Shown here: in pieces, positions 45,966 to 54,556 of the stretch
Position numbering within the stretch: the first letter of the stretch is position 1
Layout: each line of letters starts with the position of its first letter
NCBI RefSeq assembly: GCF_015679325.1
Contig: NZ_JADPVI010000004.1
Coordinates: 62,001 to 126,000 of the forward strand
Length of the DNA: 64,000 nt
Reading direction: 5' to 3'
Origin: Kaistella gelatinilytica
GTDB taxonomy: Bacteria; Bacteroidota; Bacteroidia; Flavobacteriales; Weeksellaceae
Made by a program: the position numbers and the translations under genes
The notes under the pieces: model-generated
The model's database searches: none
The model's input: the letters and a program-made list of their open reading frames with translations, nothing else
What the model was told of the DNA's origin: nothing

Positions 45966-46082
45966 ATGAAAGTTAGAGCATCTATCAAAAAAAGAAGTGC
46001 TGATTGCAAGATCGTTCGCCGAAAAGGCGTTCTGTTCGTGATCAACAAGAAGAACCCAAAATTTAAACAAAGACAAGGCTAA
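45966..46082 (+). CDS. rpmJ: 50S ribosomal protein L36 (zinc-free type)
   Basis: The 38-residue protein begins [20 protein letters not shown], with the [10 protein letters not shown] end. Typical L36 binds zinc with three Cys and one His; here one Cys remains and the second Cys, the VIC cysteine and the KH histidine are replaced (S, N and F). It is therefore a C-minus form. It lies between infA and rpsM, the normal order. Confidence 0.96.
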   Translation: MKVRASIKKRSADCKIVRRKGVLFVINKKNPKFKQRQG

Positions 46083-46091
46083 AATTAAATT

Positions 46092-46469
46092 ATGGCGAGA
46101 ATTTCCGGTATTGATTTACCAAAGAACAAAAGAGGCGTTATCGGCTTAACCTATATTTTCGGAGTTGGAAGAAGTACTTCTTCTAAGATCCTTAAAGCCG
46201 CCGGTATCAGCGAAGACAAGAAAGTCAACGAATGGAATGACGATGAATTGGCATTGATCAGAACCTACATCACTGAACACGTAAAAGTAGAAGGTGAATT
46301 GCGTACTGAAACTTCAACTAACATCAAGCGATTGATGGATATTGGTTGCCAACGAGGAATACGTCACAGACTTGGATTACCTTTAAGAGGACAAAGAACT
46401 AAAAATAATTCTAGAACCCGAAAAGGAAAACGAAAAACTGTTGCTAACAAGAAAAAAGCAAGTAAATAA
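46092..46469 (+). CDS. rpsM: 30S ribosomal protein S13
   Basis: This 125-residue head protein contacts the P-site t[26 protein letters not shown] and [29 protein letters not shown] are signature blocks. First gene of the alpha part; 12 nt before rpsK. Confidence 0.98.
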   Translation: MARISGIDLPKNKRGVIGLTYIFGVGRSTSSKILKAAGISEDKKVNEWNDDELALIRTYITEHVKVEGELRTETSTNIKRLMDIGCQRGIRHRLGLPLRGQRTKNNSRTRKGKRKTVANKKKASK

Positions 46470-46481
46470 TCGGTAAGAATT

Positions 46482-46871
46482 ATGGCAAAACAGACAAAAG
46501 CAGTTAAGAAAAGAAAAGTTAAAGTTGAAGCAATTGGGGAAGCTCATATTCAGGCAACTTTTAACAATATCATTATTTCTTTAACGAATAAAAACGGAGA
46601 AGTAATCTCTTGGGCATCTGCCGGAAAAATGGGATTCAGAGGTTCTAAAAAGAATACTCCCTTCGCAGCACAAATGGCTGCAGAAAATTGCTCTACAGTA
46701 GCTCATGACGCTGGACTACGCAGAGTAAAGGTTTACGTGAAAGGTCCTGGTGCAGGTAGAGAATCTGCCATCAGAACTATTCACAATTCAGGAATTGAAG
46801 TTAGTGAAATCGTTGACGTGACTCCTATGCCACATAACGGATGTAGACCACCAAAAAGAAGAAGAGTATAA
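46482..46871 (+). CDS. rpsK: 30S ribosomal protein S11
   Basis: The 129-residue platform protein shows [44 protein letters not shown] and ends [13 protein letters not shown]; the Asn-Gly in PHNG is the isoaspartate-forming site in E. coli. A 90-nt gap with heptad repeats precedes rpsD. Confidence 0.98.
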   Translation: MAKQTKAVKKRKVKVEAIGEAHIQATFNNIIISLTNKNGEVISWASAGKMGFRGSKKNTPFAAQMAAENCSTVAHDAGLRRVKVYVKGPGAGRESAIRTIHNSGIEVSEIVDVTPMPHNGCRPPKRRRV

Positions 46872-46925
46872 TCTATCATTTTATGTTTTAGTTTTAAATT
46901 CTTAATGGCAAACCCATTCTGATCT

Positions 46926-46953
46926 AAAATCTAAAATCTAGAATCTAAAATCT
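46926..46953 (+). repeat. AAAATCT heptad tract before rpsD
   Basis: The four 7-nt units are AAAATCT, AAAATCT, AGAATCT and AAAATCT, ending 8 nt before the rpsD start. This is the same spacing as at rplP. Confidence 0.8.
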
Positions 46954-46961
46954 TATAAAAT

Positions 46962-47570
46962 ATGGCAAGATATATTGGACCTAAAACGAAAATTGCAAGA
47001 AAATTTGGTGCTGCAATTTACGGAGACGACAAAAACTTCGAGAAAAGAAAGAACCAACCACCAGGACAACATGGTGTGAACAAAAGAAGAGGATCTAAGA
47101 AATCCGAATATGCTGTTCAGTTAATGGAAAAGCAAAAAGCTAAATATACCTATGGTATTTTAGAAAGACAATTTGCTAATATGTACGAAAAAGCCAACCG
47201 AGCAAAAGGCGTTACAGGTGAAGTACTATTGCAATTATGTGAATCTAGATTAGACAATGTAGTGTACAGATTCGGGTTTGCGAAAACCAGAGCCGGTGCA
47301 AGACAATTGGTTTCTCACAGACACATCACAGTAAATGGAGAATTAGTAAACATCGCATCTTACACGCTTAAAGCTGGAGACGTGGTAGCAATCAGAGAGA
47401 AATCAAAATCTTTGGAAGTTATTGCTGATTCATTAGCTTATAAGTCAAGTTATGAGTGGTTACAATTCAACGACGAAACTAAACAAGGTACTTTCATCGC
47501 AGCTCCGGAGAGAATTCAAATCCCGGAAGACTTGAAAGAACAGTTGATCGTCGAACTTTACTCTAAATAA
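46962..47570 (+). CDS. rpsD: 30S ribosomal protein S4
   Basis: This 202-residue assembly initiator has the S4 RNA-binding domain [34 protein letters not shown]. The N-terminus has no CxxC zinc pair, so it is the C-minus type. In E. coli S4 represses the alpha operon. It is followed after 34 nt by rpoA. Confidence 0.98.
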   Translation: MARYIGPKTKIARKFGAAIYGDDKNFEKRKNQPPGQHGVNKRRGSKKSEYAVQLMEKQKAKYTYGILERQFANMYEKANRAKGVTGEVLLQLCESRLDNVVYRFGFAKTRAGARQLVSHRHITVNGELVNIASYTLKAGDVVAIREKSKSLEVIADSLAYKSSYEWLQFNDETKQGTFIAAPERIQIPEDLKEQLIVELYSK

Positions 47571-47604
47571 TAATTTTTTCAAATTTTTGCTCAACCCAAA
47601 TTAT

Positions 47605-48600
47605 ATGGCAATTTTAACATTTATTAAACCCGATAAAGTAATCCTTCTTAACTCCGATGATTTCAAAGGTCAATTTGAATTCAGACCATTGGAGCCAGGT
47701 TTCGGACTTACGATCGGTAATGCTTTGAGAAGAGTATTGCTTTCTTCTCTAGAAGGATATGCTATTTCCTCTATCAAAATAGAAGGCGTAGAGCACGAAT
47801 TTTCAACAATTCCGGGTGTTATAGAAGACGTTACAGAAATTATTCTGAATCTTAAACAGTTAAGACTTAAAGCTAAAACTGAAGCTGCTACGGCAGAAAC
47901 AGTTTCTGCAAAAGTTTCCGGACAAACGACCGTAACTGCAGGAGATTTAGGAAAATCAATTCAAGGTTTCGAAATTTTGAACCCAGAGTTGATCATCTGT
48001 AATCTTAACAAGGATGTGAAATTCGAAATTACATTCAACGTTGAGAAAGGAAGAGGTTATGTTCCATCGGATCAAAACAAGACGAACAATGCTGCTATTG
48101 GTACCATTGCAATCGACTCTATCTTTACGCCGATCAAAAAAGTGCAGTACAGTGTTGAAAATTATCGTGTCGAGCAAAAAACAGACTACGAAAAACTCGT
48201 TTTAGATATTGAGACTGATGGCTCCATCTCCCCTCAAAATGCTTTAACTGAAGCTTCTAAGATATTAATTTATCACTTCATGTTGTTCTCCGACGAGAGA
48301 ATTACGTTGGAGACTGAAGCTGTAAAAGCATCTATTCAATACGATGAAGAAACTTTACATACAAGACAACTTCTTAAATCTAAATTAACAGATATGGACT
48401 TGTCCGTAAGAGCACTCAACTGCTTGAAAGCTGCTGAAGTAGAAACTTTAGGAGAACTGGTTTCTTACACGAAGTCTGATTTGATGAAATTCCGAAATTT
48501 CGGTAAAAAATCATTAACAGAATTAGAAGAATTAGTGCATGCAAAAGGTCTTAACTTCGGTTTCGACGTTGCTAAATATAAATTAGACGCTGACAAATAA
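47605..48600 (+). CDS. rpoA: DNA-directed RNA polymerase subunit alpha
   Basis: The 331-residue protein has an N-terminal dimerisation domain ([29 protein letters not shown]) and a C-terminal domain (from about 245) with [23 protein letters not shown] and [21 protein letters not shown]. The start [12 protein letters not shown] at 47605 was used; the TTG six codons earlier has no family support. It is encoded between rpsD and rplQ as in most bacteria. Confidence 0.98.
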   Translation: MAILTFIKPDKVILLNSDDFKGQFEFRPLEPGFGLTIGNALRRVLLSSLEGYAISSIKIEGVEHEFSTIPGVIEDVTEIILNLKQLRLKAKTEAATAETVSAKVSGQTTVTAGDLGKSIQGFEILNPELIICNLNKDVKFEITFNVEKGRGYVPSDQNKTNNAAIGTIAIDSIFTPIKKVQYSVENYRVEQKTDYEKLVLDIETDGSISPQNALTEASKILIYHFMLFSDERITLETEAVKASIQYDEETLHTRQLLKSKLTDMDLSVRALNCLKAAEVETLGELVSYTKSDLMKFRNFGKKSLTELEELVHAKGLNFGFDVAKYKLDADK

Positions 48601-48606
48601 ATAACA

Positions 48607-49137
48607 ATGAGACACGGTAAAAAATTCAATCACTTATCTAGAACAGCTTCACACAGAAGTGCGATGCTTTCTAATATGGCTTGTTCTCTTATTGAGCATA
48701 AAAGAATCATGACTACTGTTGCAAAAGCGAAAGCTTTGAGAGTGTACGTTGAGCCTATCCTTACAAAATCGAAAGACGATACTACACACAACAGAAGAAC
48801 GGTTTTCTCCTACTTGCAAAGCAAAGAAGCAGTTACTGAATTATTCAGAACAGTTGCTCCTAAGATTGCATCAAGACCAGGCGGTTATACAAGAATCATT
48901 AAAACAGGATTTAGACAAGGAGATGCTGCCGATATGGCAATGATCGAATTGGTAGATTTCAATGAGCTTTACAACCCGAATGCTGAAGAGAAAAAAGTAA
49001 CAAGAAGAAGCAGAAGAGCGACTCCAAAAGCGACAGAAACTGTAGCTGACGCAGCAACGATCCCTGCCAAAGAAGTTAAAACTGAAGAGCCAACAGCAGA
49101 AGCTGCTGATTCAACAGAAGAAAAAGCTGCGGAATAA
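48607..49137 (+). CDS. rplQ: 50S ribosomal protein L17 with long acidic tail
   Basis: The 176-residue protein has a core (1-115: [21 protein letters not shown], then [28 protein letters not shown]) that is canonical. After [11 protein letters not shown] comes a tail of about 50 residues rich in Ala, Glu and Thr, where E. coli L17 ends near residue 127. It is the last gene of the operon and is followed by a strong terminator. Confidence 0.97.
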   Translation: MRHGKKFNHLSRTASHRSAMLSNMACSLIEHKRIMTTVAKAKALRVYVEPILTKSKDDTTHNRRTVFSYLQSKEAVTELFRTVAPKIASRPGGYTRIIKTGFRQGDAADMAMIELVDFNELYNPNAEEKKVTRRSRRATPKATETVADAATIPAKEVKTEEPTAEAADSTEEKAAE

Positions 49138-49159
49138 TTATCCCCAACTTTGATATACT

Positions 49160-49193
49160 AAAAAGCCATTCATTAATTTGAATGGCTTTTTTT
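49160..49193 (+). terminator. Terminator of the ribosomal protein operon
   Basis: AAAAAGCCATTCA-TTAATT-TGAATGGCTTTTTTT is a 12-13 bp stem with a T-run. Confidence 0.93.
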
Positions 49194-49203
49194 ATGTAGC
49201 TTA

Positions 49204-49296
49204 ATCCCGCTTGTAGTTTATCCTGAGCCTGTCGAAGGGCTATATCTTTTGCTCGTCGTGCCTCCTCAGAAAAGGATGCCGCTTCAATCGGGGCTA
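49204..49296 (+). repeat. Intergenic repeat family B, copy 3
   Basis: It opens ATCCCGCTTGTAGTTTATCC and ends GGATGCCGCTTCAATCGGGG with CTA. Between the arm and TATATCTTTT it carries an extra CCTGAGCCTGTCGAAGGG segment that the other copies lack. It lies 11 nt after the rplQ terminator, in sense orientation to rplQ. Confidence 0.75.
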
Positions 49297-49375
49297 GGAA
49301 ATACCGTGTAAAAGTAGTGTCTTTTCAAATTAGAAAAAAACAACTGATCTCCCAAAATTTTTTTAACTTTTTGAT

Positions 49376-49538
49376 AATCCTCAAATCCTCAAATCCTCAA
49401 ATCCTCAAATCCTCAAATCCTCAAATCCTCAAATCCTCAAATCCTCAAATCCTCAAATCCTCAAATCCTCAAATCCTCAAATCCTCAAATCCTCAAATCC
49501 TCAAATCCTCAAATCCTCAAATCCTCAAATCCTCAAAT
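49376..49538 (+). repeat. Octanucleotide microsatellite (AAATCCTC), 19 perfect units
   Basis: Perfect 8-bp units run from 49383 to 49534, with partial units at each end and no spacers. The number of copies in this class is normally variable through slippage. It lies between the operon end and a convergent lipoprotein gene, about 70 nt from the latter's stop. A frame remains open across it, but this is not good evidence of coding. Confidence 0.97.
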
Positions 49539-49604
49539 TCTTCTTGGGTATTTTTACTTTTTACTTGGATCTTTTCACTTGGCTCTTTTTCCATGAGTCT
49601 TCAC

Positions 49605-50021
49605 CTACTGTCCTCTCGCTTTCTTCAACTTAATAATATTATTTCCCTGCGTAATCGTAATACTGTCGGTCTTCGCCATAATCTCGAAATCGTAGTTTCC
49701 GTAAATCGTACCATCTGAAGTTTTCTTTTTCTCCGGTGCAGAGATCGTTTTGTTATTGCTTCTAATGCTGATGCTTTTTTCTTTATCCGTATTTTTAAAG
49801 GTGACCAAAGCAGATGAGCCATCCTCAGCAACATAACGTTCAGTATATTCCTGCGCAGTTTTATTTCCGGCATTTTCGGTAACGCTTAAACTGTCTTTTG
49901 GCAGATTTTCCGAATATCCATTTTCCTTTTTGATAACACCTTTATTACCCTCTGTACTTTTATTACAGCTAAATGTCAACAGAAGTAAGGAAGTTGATAG
50001 GGTGATGATTGTCTTTTTCAT
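49605..50021 (-). CDS. Small lipoprotein, MliC-like fold possible
   Basis: The 138-residue protein has a lipobox (LLLLTFSCNK, Cys19), then a Lys/Asn-rich linker and a beta domain from about residue 65. The pattern ALVTFKNTDKEKSISIRSNN, SDGTIYGNYDFEIMAKTDSI and GNNIIKLKK recalls lysozyme-inhibitor (MliC) lipoproteins, although the disulfide cysteines are missing. This is a weak resemblance only. It is a minus-strand gene, divergent from eno, with the microsatellite beyond its 3' end. Confidence 0.68.
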   Translation of the reverse strand: MKKTIITLSTSLLLLTFSCNKSTEGNKGVIKKENGYSENLPKDSLSVTENAGNKTAQEYTERYVAEDGSSALVTFKNTDKEKSISIRSNNKTISAPEKKKTSDGTIYGNYDFEIMAKTDSITITQGNNIIKLKKARGQ

Positions 50022-50157
50022 TGGTAGTGATTTTGTCGTTAATTCAAATTTAATGATAACTTTTCTAATTCTCAGTTAAGCCGTACAATTAACTTAATTT
50101 TAACTCAAACCCAGGTAAAATCATTGCAGAAATCAACGGCAATCATTCAATTTTAAC

Positions 50158-50165
50158 TAAATTTG
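50158..50165 (+). promoter_or_regulatory. Promoter -7 element of eno
   Basis: TAAATTTG is an exact match to TAnnTTTG, 30 nt before the start codon. Confidence 0.55.
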
Positions 50166-50195
50166 TAATCATTAATAAAACTTAAAATAAATACA

Positions 50196-51488
50196 ATGAG
50201 TTACATTTCTTACATTGAAGCAAGACAAATTTTTGATTCCAGAGGAAATCCTACAATTGAAGTTGATGTTTTCACAGAAAGTGGTGCAATGGGACGGGCT
50301 GCAGTTCCTTCCGGAGCTTCTACAGGTGAACATGAAGCCGTAGAATTACGCGATGGAGCTAAAGAATATGGCGGAAAAGGAGTTTTGAAAGCCGTAGAAA
50401 ATGTAAGAGAAGTTATTGCTCCTGAATTAATTGGGACTTCTGTTTTTGAGCAAAATTTTATCGATCAGCTGATGATCGAGTTAGACGGAACTCCAAACAA
50501 AGCCAACCTTGGTGCAAATGCAATTCTGGGTGTTTCTTTAGCAGTAGCAAAAGCAGCGGCGATAGAATTAAAAATTCCTTTGTATAAATATATTGGCGGT
50601 GTAAATGCAAATACACTTCCTGTTCCGATGATGAATGTAATTAATGGCGGTTCGCATTCAGACGCGCCTATTGCTTTTCAGGAATTCATGATCATGCCCG
50701 TAAAGGCAGATTCATTTTCTCACGCGTTACAGAAAGGGACAGAGATTTTCCACGAATTAAAATCAATCTTAAAAAAGAGAGATCTTTCCACCGCAGTTGG
50801 TGATGAAGGTGGTTTTGCCCCAAAATTTCATGGTACGGAAGACGCTTTAGATACTTTAACACAAGCAATTTCAAACGCAGGTTACAAAGCTGGAGATGAT
50901 ATTATGTTTGCTTTAGATTCTGCAGCTTCAGAATTTTATGTTGATGGAAAATACGATTACAGAAAATTTGAAGGAGAAAATGGTGCATGCAGAACTCGCG
51001 AAGAGCAAGTTGACTATTTAGCTGAACTGGCTTCCAAATATCCGATCATTTCAATCGAAGACGGTATGGATGAAAATGACTGGGAAGGTTGGAAATTATT
51101 AACCGAAAGATTAGGAAAAACGGTTCAGATCGTTGGTGACGATTTATTCGTAACGAACACCGAAATTTTAGCCAAAGGAATTGCCGGAGATATTGCAAAC
51201 TCTATTTTAATTAAAGTAAACCAGATCGGTACTTTGTCTGAAACCATGGCAGCTGTGCAAATGGCCCAAAATAACAAATACACCACCGTAATGTCTCACA
51301 GATCAGGAGAAACCGAGGATTCAACCATCGCTGATTTAGCGGTTGCAATGAATTGCGGCCAGATCAAAACCGGTTCTGCTTCCCGTTCAGACAGAATGGC
51401 GAAATATAATCAGCTTTTGAGAATTGAAGAGGCTTTAGGGGAGACAGCAATTTTCCCTGGAATGGATGCTTTCAAAATAAAGCGATAA
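50196..51488 (+). CDS. eno: Enolase
   Basis: This 430-residue glycolytic enzyme converts 2-phosphoglycerate to PEP. Metal and catalytic residues are visible in the blocks [44 protein letters not shown] (catalytic Glu), [31 protein letters not shown] (catalytic Lys) and [18 protein letters not shown]. Full length. An 81-nt gap separates it from gltA, with no terminator seen, so the two central-metabolism genes may share a transcript. Confidence 0.98.
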   Translation: MSYISYIEARQIFDSRGNPTIEVDVFTESGAMGRAAVPSGASTGEHEAVELRDGAKEYGGKGVLKAVENVREVIAPELIGTSVFEQNFIDQLMIELDGTPNKANLGANAILGVSLAVAKAAAIELKIPLYKYIGGVNANTLPVPMMNVINGGSHSDAPIAFQEFMIMPVKADSFSHALQKGTEIFHELKSILKKRDLSTAVGDEGGFAPKFHGTEDALDTLTQAISNAGYKAGDDIMFALDSAASEFYVDGKYDYRKFEGENGACRTREEQVDYLAELASKYPIISIEDGMDENDWEGWKLLTERLGKTVQIVGDDLFVTNTEILAKGIAGDIANSILIKVNQIGTLSETMAAVQMAQNNKYTTVMSHRSGETEDSTIADLAVAMNCGQIKTGSASRSDRMAKYNQLLRIEEALGETAIFPGMDAFKIKR

Positions 51489-51569
51489 TAGATAGAATTA
51501 ATCGGGAATGAGAAAAATCGTTTGTGGTTTTCTCTTAATATTCATAAATTAGTAAAAAAATAAATTAAA

Positions 51570-52856
51570 ATGTCAGATAACAAAGTTATATTAAATTATG
51601 ACGGGAAAGCCTTTGAGTATCCCATCATAGAAAGTACAATCGGCGACAGAGGAATCGATATCTCAAAATTGAGGGACCAAACCGGATTAATTACTTTAGA
51701 CTTAGGATATAAAAATACAGGAGCGACGATCAGTGATATCACTTATTTAGATGGCGATAATGGAGAATTATATTACAGAGGTTATCCAATTGAGCAAATT
51801 GCAGAAAAATCGAATTTTACCGAGGTAATTTATCTATTGTTGAACGGCAGTTTACCAACTTCAGACCAGTTTGCAGGTTTCGAAAAAGGAATCAAGAAAT
51901 ACAATTTCGTTGCTGACGAAATGAAAAGACTCATCGACGTTTTTCCTCGTTCAGCCCATCCAATGGGAGTTTTATCTTCCCTAACTTCTGCTTTAACAGC
52001 CTTTAATCCAAAAGCGGTTGATGTAACTTCAAAAGAAGATATGGATCACGCTGCAGAAATGCTCATCGCTAAATTTTCTCACCTTTGCGCCTGGACTTAC
52101 CGTAAAAAAATGGGACTTTCCATCAATCATGGTGATGACAGTTTAAACTATGTAGAGAATTTCTACAAAATGTGTTTCCGTCGTCCAAACCAGGAGTTTC
52201 ATTTAGATCCGGTTGTTGTTGGCGCTTTAGATAAATTATTAATTCTTCACGCAGACCACGAGCAAAACTGCTCTACATCAACTGTAAGAATGGTTGGTTC
52301 CGCACATACAGGTCTTTTCGCTTCAGTTTCCGCAGGGATTTCTGCACTTTGGGGTCCACTTCACGGTGGTGCAAATCAGGCAGTGATCGAAATGCTTGAA
52401 ATGATCGAAAAAGATGGTGGTAATGTCGCAAAATATGTAGAGAAAGCAAAAAATAAAGACGATAATTTCCGTTTGATGGGATTCGGACACAGAGTTTACA
52501 AAAACTTCGATCCAAGAGCAACCATCATCAAAAAAGCAGCAGATGACATTCTTAATTCATTAGGAATCGAAGACAAAGCCTTAGATATTGCACGTCAGTT
52601 AGAAAGAGTAGCGCTGGAAGACGAGTATTTCGTAAGCAGAAAACTCTATCCAAACGTAGATTTCTATTCCGGAATTATTTACCGCGCTTTAGGAATTCCG
52701 ACAGAAATGTTCACTGTAATGTTCGCTTTAGGACGTTTACCGGGATGGATTTCTCAGTGGAAAGAAATGCGTTTGCACAACGATCCGATCGGCAGACCAA
52801 GACAGGTTTATCAGGGAGCTCAAAAACGCGATTACGTGGAGATGAACCAAAGATAA
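51570..52856 (+). CDS. gltA: Citrate synthase
   Basis: The 428-residue type II (hexameric-class) citrate synthase is the entry point of the TCA cycle. Catalytic His residues are in ILHADHEQNCSTSTVRMVGSAH and WGPLHGGANQAV, and the Asp lies in the VDFYSGIIYRALGIP block; GFGHRVYKNFDPRA binds oxaloacetate/CoA. The N-terminal beta domain characteristic of the Gram-negative type is present (residues 1-50). It is followed by a terminator. Confidence 0.97.
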   Translation: MSDNKVILNYDGKAFEYPIIESTIGDRGIDISKLRDQTGLITLDLGYKNTGATISDITYLDGDNGELYYRGYPIEQIAEKSNFTEVIYLLLNGSLPTSDQFAGFEKGIKKYNFVADEMKRLIDVFPRSAHPMGVLSSLTSALTAFNPKAVDVTSKEDMDHAAEMLIAKFSHLCAWTYRKKMGLSINHGDDSLNYVENFYKMCFRRPNQEFHLDPVVVGALDKLLILHADHEQNCSTSTVRMVGSAHTGLFASVSAGISALWGPLHGGANQAVIEMLEMIEKDGGNVAKYVEKAKNKDDNFRLMGFGHRVYKNFDPRATIIKKAADDILNSLGIEDKALDIARQLERVALEDEYFVSRKLYPNVDFYSGIIYRALGIPTEMFTVMFALGRLPGWISQWKEMRLHNDPIGRPRQVYQGAQKRDYVEMNQR

Positions 52857-52872
52857 ATTCTTCAAATACTTA

Positions 52873-52909
52873 CAGATTCCCTTTCAATTTATTTTGAGAG
52901 GGAATTTTT
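52873..52909 (+). terminator. Terminator after gltA
   Basis: GATTCCCTTTCAA / TTTGAGAGGGAATTTTT is an imperfect 12-bp stem with a T-run. Confidence 0.75.
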
Positions 52910-53131
52910 CTTAGCGCATGCTTCACTTCCTCTAAAGGCTTTTCTACTAATTTTTCTAGCGCGCATTTTCCGGCTTTCACTACTCGCTTCGCGATCAAGT
53001 GCACCGGGAGAGTTCAAACGTGCCGTTTAATATGGGGCGCAGATTTTTGCTCAAATGAGATGCCCGCAAAATTTAAAATTCATTATATTTAACCCTCAGA
53101 ATTAATAACCATCTTTTAACCCTTTTTTCCT
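52910..53131. other. Gene-free stretch with possible decayed repeat
   Basis: No frame of coding quality is seen. Around 52970-53010 the sequence CGGCTTTCACTACTCGCTTC, followed by CCGGGA, is reminiscent of the outer arms of repeat family B, but it is too diverged to assign. The stretch is more GC-rich than its flanks. Confidence 0.35.
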
Positions 53132-54262
53132 ATGACCTTTGAAAAATGGAGCAATAAAATTTATCTCCTAATTTTATTTACAATAAGTTTCGTACTATTT
53201 TATTTAAATTTTGAAAATCGTGAGTATGGATGGGATATGCCGGGATATTTAGGGAGTTATTACCTTGTAGAAAATCCCTCCAATAATTTAAATATTCAAG
53301 AAAATGTTTATGCACTCATTAAAAGCGAAGCTCCAAAATTTCAGTATGAGAAAATGGTCGGCTTTCATGTGAAAGGAAATTGGAATGATTGGATCTCTAA
53401 AAATGGTGACGCTTTCAACCTCCAGATTTCCTATTATTCCATTAAAGTTTTTTACGTATTCTTAATTTTCTGTTTCCATAAAATCGGTTTTTCCCTCCCA
53501 ATTGCTGCGTTTTTGCCCAATATTATTTCCTTTTTTATTTTTGGATTCGTGCTTTATTCTATTTTCAAAGAAATTTTAAAAGATAAAAAATTAATTCCTT
53601 TTATTTTAACCTTGATTGTATTGCTGATTCCGCCTTTCAGATATCTCGCTACAATTCCGTCTCCCGATATGTTGACTGTCTTAATTTTAACTTGGTTCGG
53701 TTATAGCGTAGTGAAAAAGCAGGAATTATACATCCAGTTTATGATTTTAATGCTCGTCATTTTTTCCAGACCAGATTTTATCATTTTCGGGATTAGTTAT
53801 TTGGGGATATATTTTCTTTATCATTTATATAAAAAAAGAAAAATCAATTGGATGCCTATAGTTTTTGGAGTCGGAATGATGGCAACTTACTTTTTAATTT
53901 TAAAAATCAATAATTATCCCGGCTGGAAAGATGTCTTCTATGATTCCTTTATCCAAAGAAGAATGATTATAACCGGAAATGCAAATTTCTCATTTCACGA
54001 ATACCGACAGGTTTTTCTTGATAACATTACTAATTTCAAAAAAATAACCTTGATTTCACTTGTGTGTTTAATTGCAGTTTTTTACTTTACCAAAGATCTT
54101 TGGGTCAGAAGTTTAGCCGCGCTTCTTGTTCTTAATGTTTTTTTTAAGTTTGCGTTTTTTCCCGCACCCGGAGAATATCGCTTTTTCATCGGGTTTATAT
54201 TACTCCTATTTATTACTTCTGTTTACTCTGCGAAAGATAAAATTCGTAATTTAACACGATAA
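53132..54262 (+). CDS. Polytopic membrane protein, possibly a GT-C type glycosyltransferase
   Basis: The 376-residue protein has about nine hydrophobic segments beginning at residue 10. The first extracytoplasmic loop has FENREYGWDMPGYLG, with an acidic motif in the position where GT-C transferases carry their catalytic Asp, and IPSPDMLTVLILTWFG recalls the helix of the same fold. This resemblance is not enough to assign a substrate. It resembles the 25694-27067 gene in plan. A 12-nt gap leads to the next small gene, suggesting a shared transcript continuing into paaZ. Confidence 0.6.
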   Translation: MTFEKWSNKIYLLILFTISFVLFYLNFENREYGWDMPGYLGSYYLVENPSNNLNIQENVYALIKSEAPKFQYEKMVGFHVKGNWNDWISKNGDAFNLQISYYSIKVFYVFLIFCFHKIGFSLPIAAFLPNIISFFIFGFVLYSIFKEILKDKKLIPFILTLIVLLIPPFRYLATIPSPDMLTVLILTWFGYSVVKKQELYIQFMILMLVIFSRPDFIIFGISYLGIYFLYHLYKKRKINWMPIVFGVGMMATYFLILKINNYPGWKDVFYDSFIQRRMIITGNANFSFHEYRQVFLDNITNFKKITLISLVCLIAVFYFTKDLWVRSLAALLVLNVFFKFAFFPAPGEYRFFIGFILLLFITSVYSAKDKIRNLTR

Positions 54263-54274
54263 AAACAACGGTGA

Positions 54275-54556
54275 ATGTTTAAAAATTTTACCAAGAAAAG
54301 ATGGACCATTTCCGGAATAATTATTTTACTTCCACTCAATTTTCTGGCTTTCTATCTCATCAGACAAAGCATCGGAATTACAGAGGCATTAGAACATGTT
54401 GATAATCAAAAAGCAGCAGAATTCCTGCATCAAAAAGTTCTTATTTATAATGTTTTTGCAGCGGTGGTGATCACCCTCGATTTTGTTTTTATTTTAACTT
54501 TGCTCTATTTTTTATTTAAAATCATTACTAATAATTTTAAAAATTCTAATCAATAA
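54275..54556 (+). CDS. Small two-helix membrane protein
   Basis: The 93-residue protein has hydrophobic segments at about 12-30 (ISGIIILLPLNFLAFYLI) and 60-83. The loop of about 30 residues between them is acidic (EALEHVDNQKAAEFLHQK). Function unknown. Its stop codon overlaps the start of the PaaZ-type gene by one base (TAATG), so the two are translationally coupled. Confidence 0.65.
   Translation: MFKNFTKKRWTISGIIILLPLNFLAFYLIRQSIGITEALEHVDNQKAAEFLHQKVLIYNVFAAVVITLDFVFILTLLYFLFKIITNNFKNSNQ

Noticed and set aside
49376-49538. Regular repeats that might be read as a CRISPR array
   Set aside because: The units are contiguous 8-mers with no spacers and there are no cas genes.
49317-49718. Open frame of 133 codons with SSNPQILK repeats across the microsatellite
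   Set aside because: It begins with GTG inside non-coding repeat surroundings and overlaps the real lipoprotein gene on the other strand. It stays open only because the 8-bp unit repeated three times has no stop in that frame.
52960-53010. Possible fourth family B repeat copy
   Set aside because: Only short words match (GGCTTTC, CCGGGA), and the central GGATGCCGC and CAATCGGGGCTA blocks are missing.
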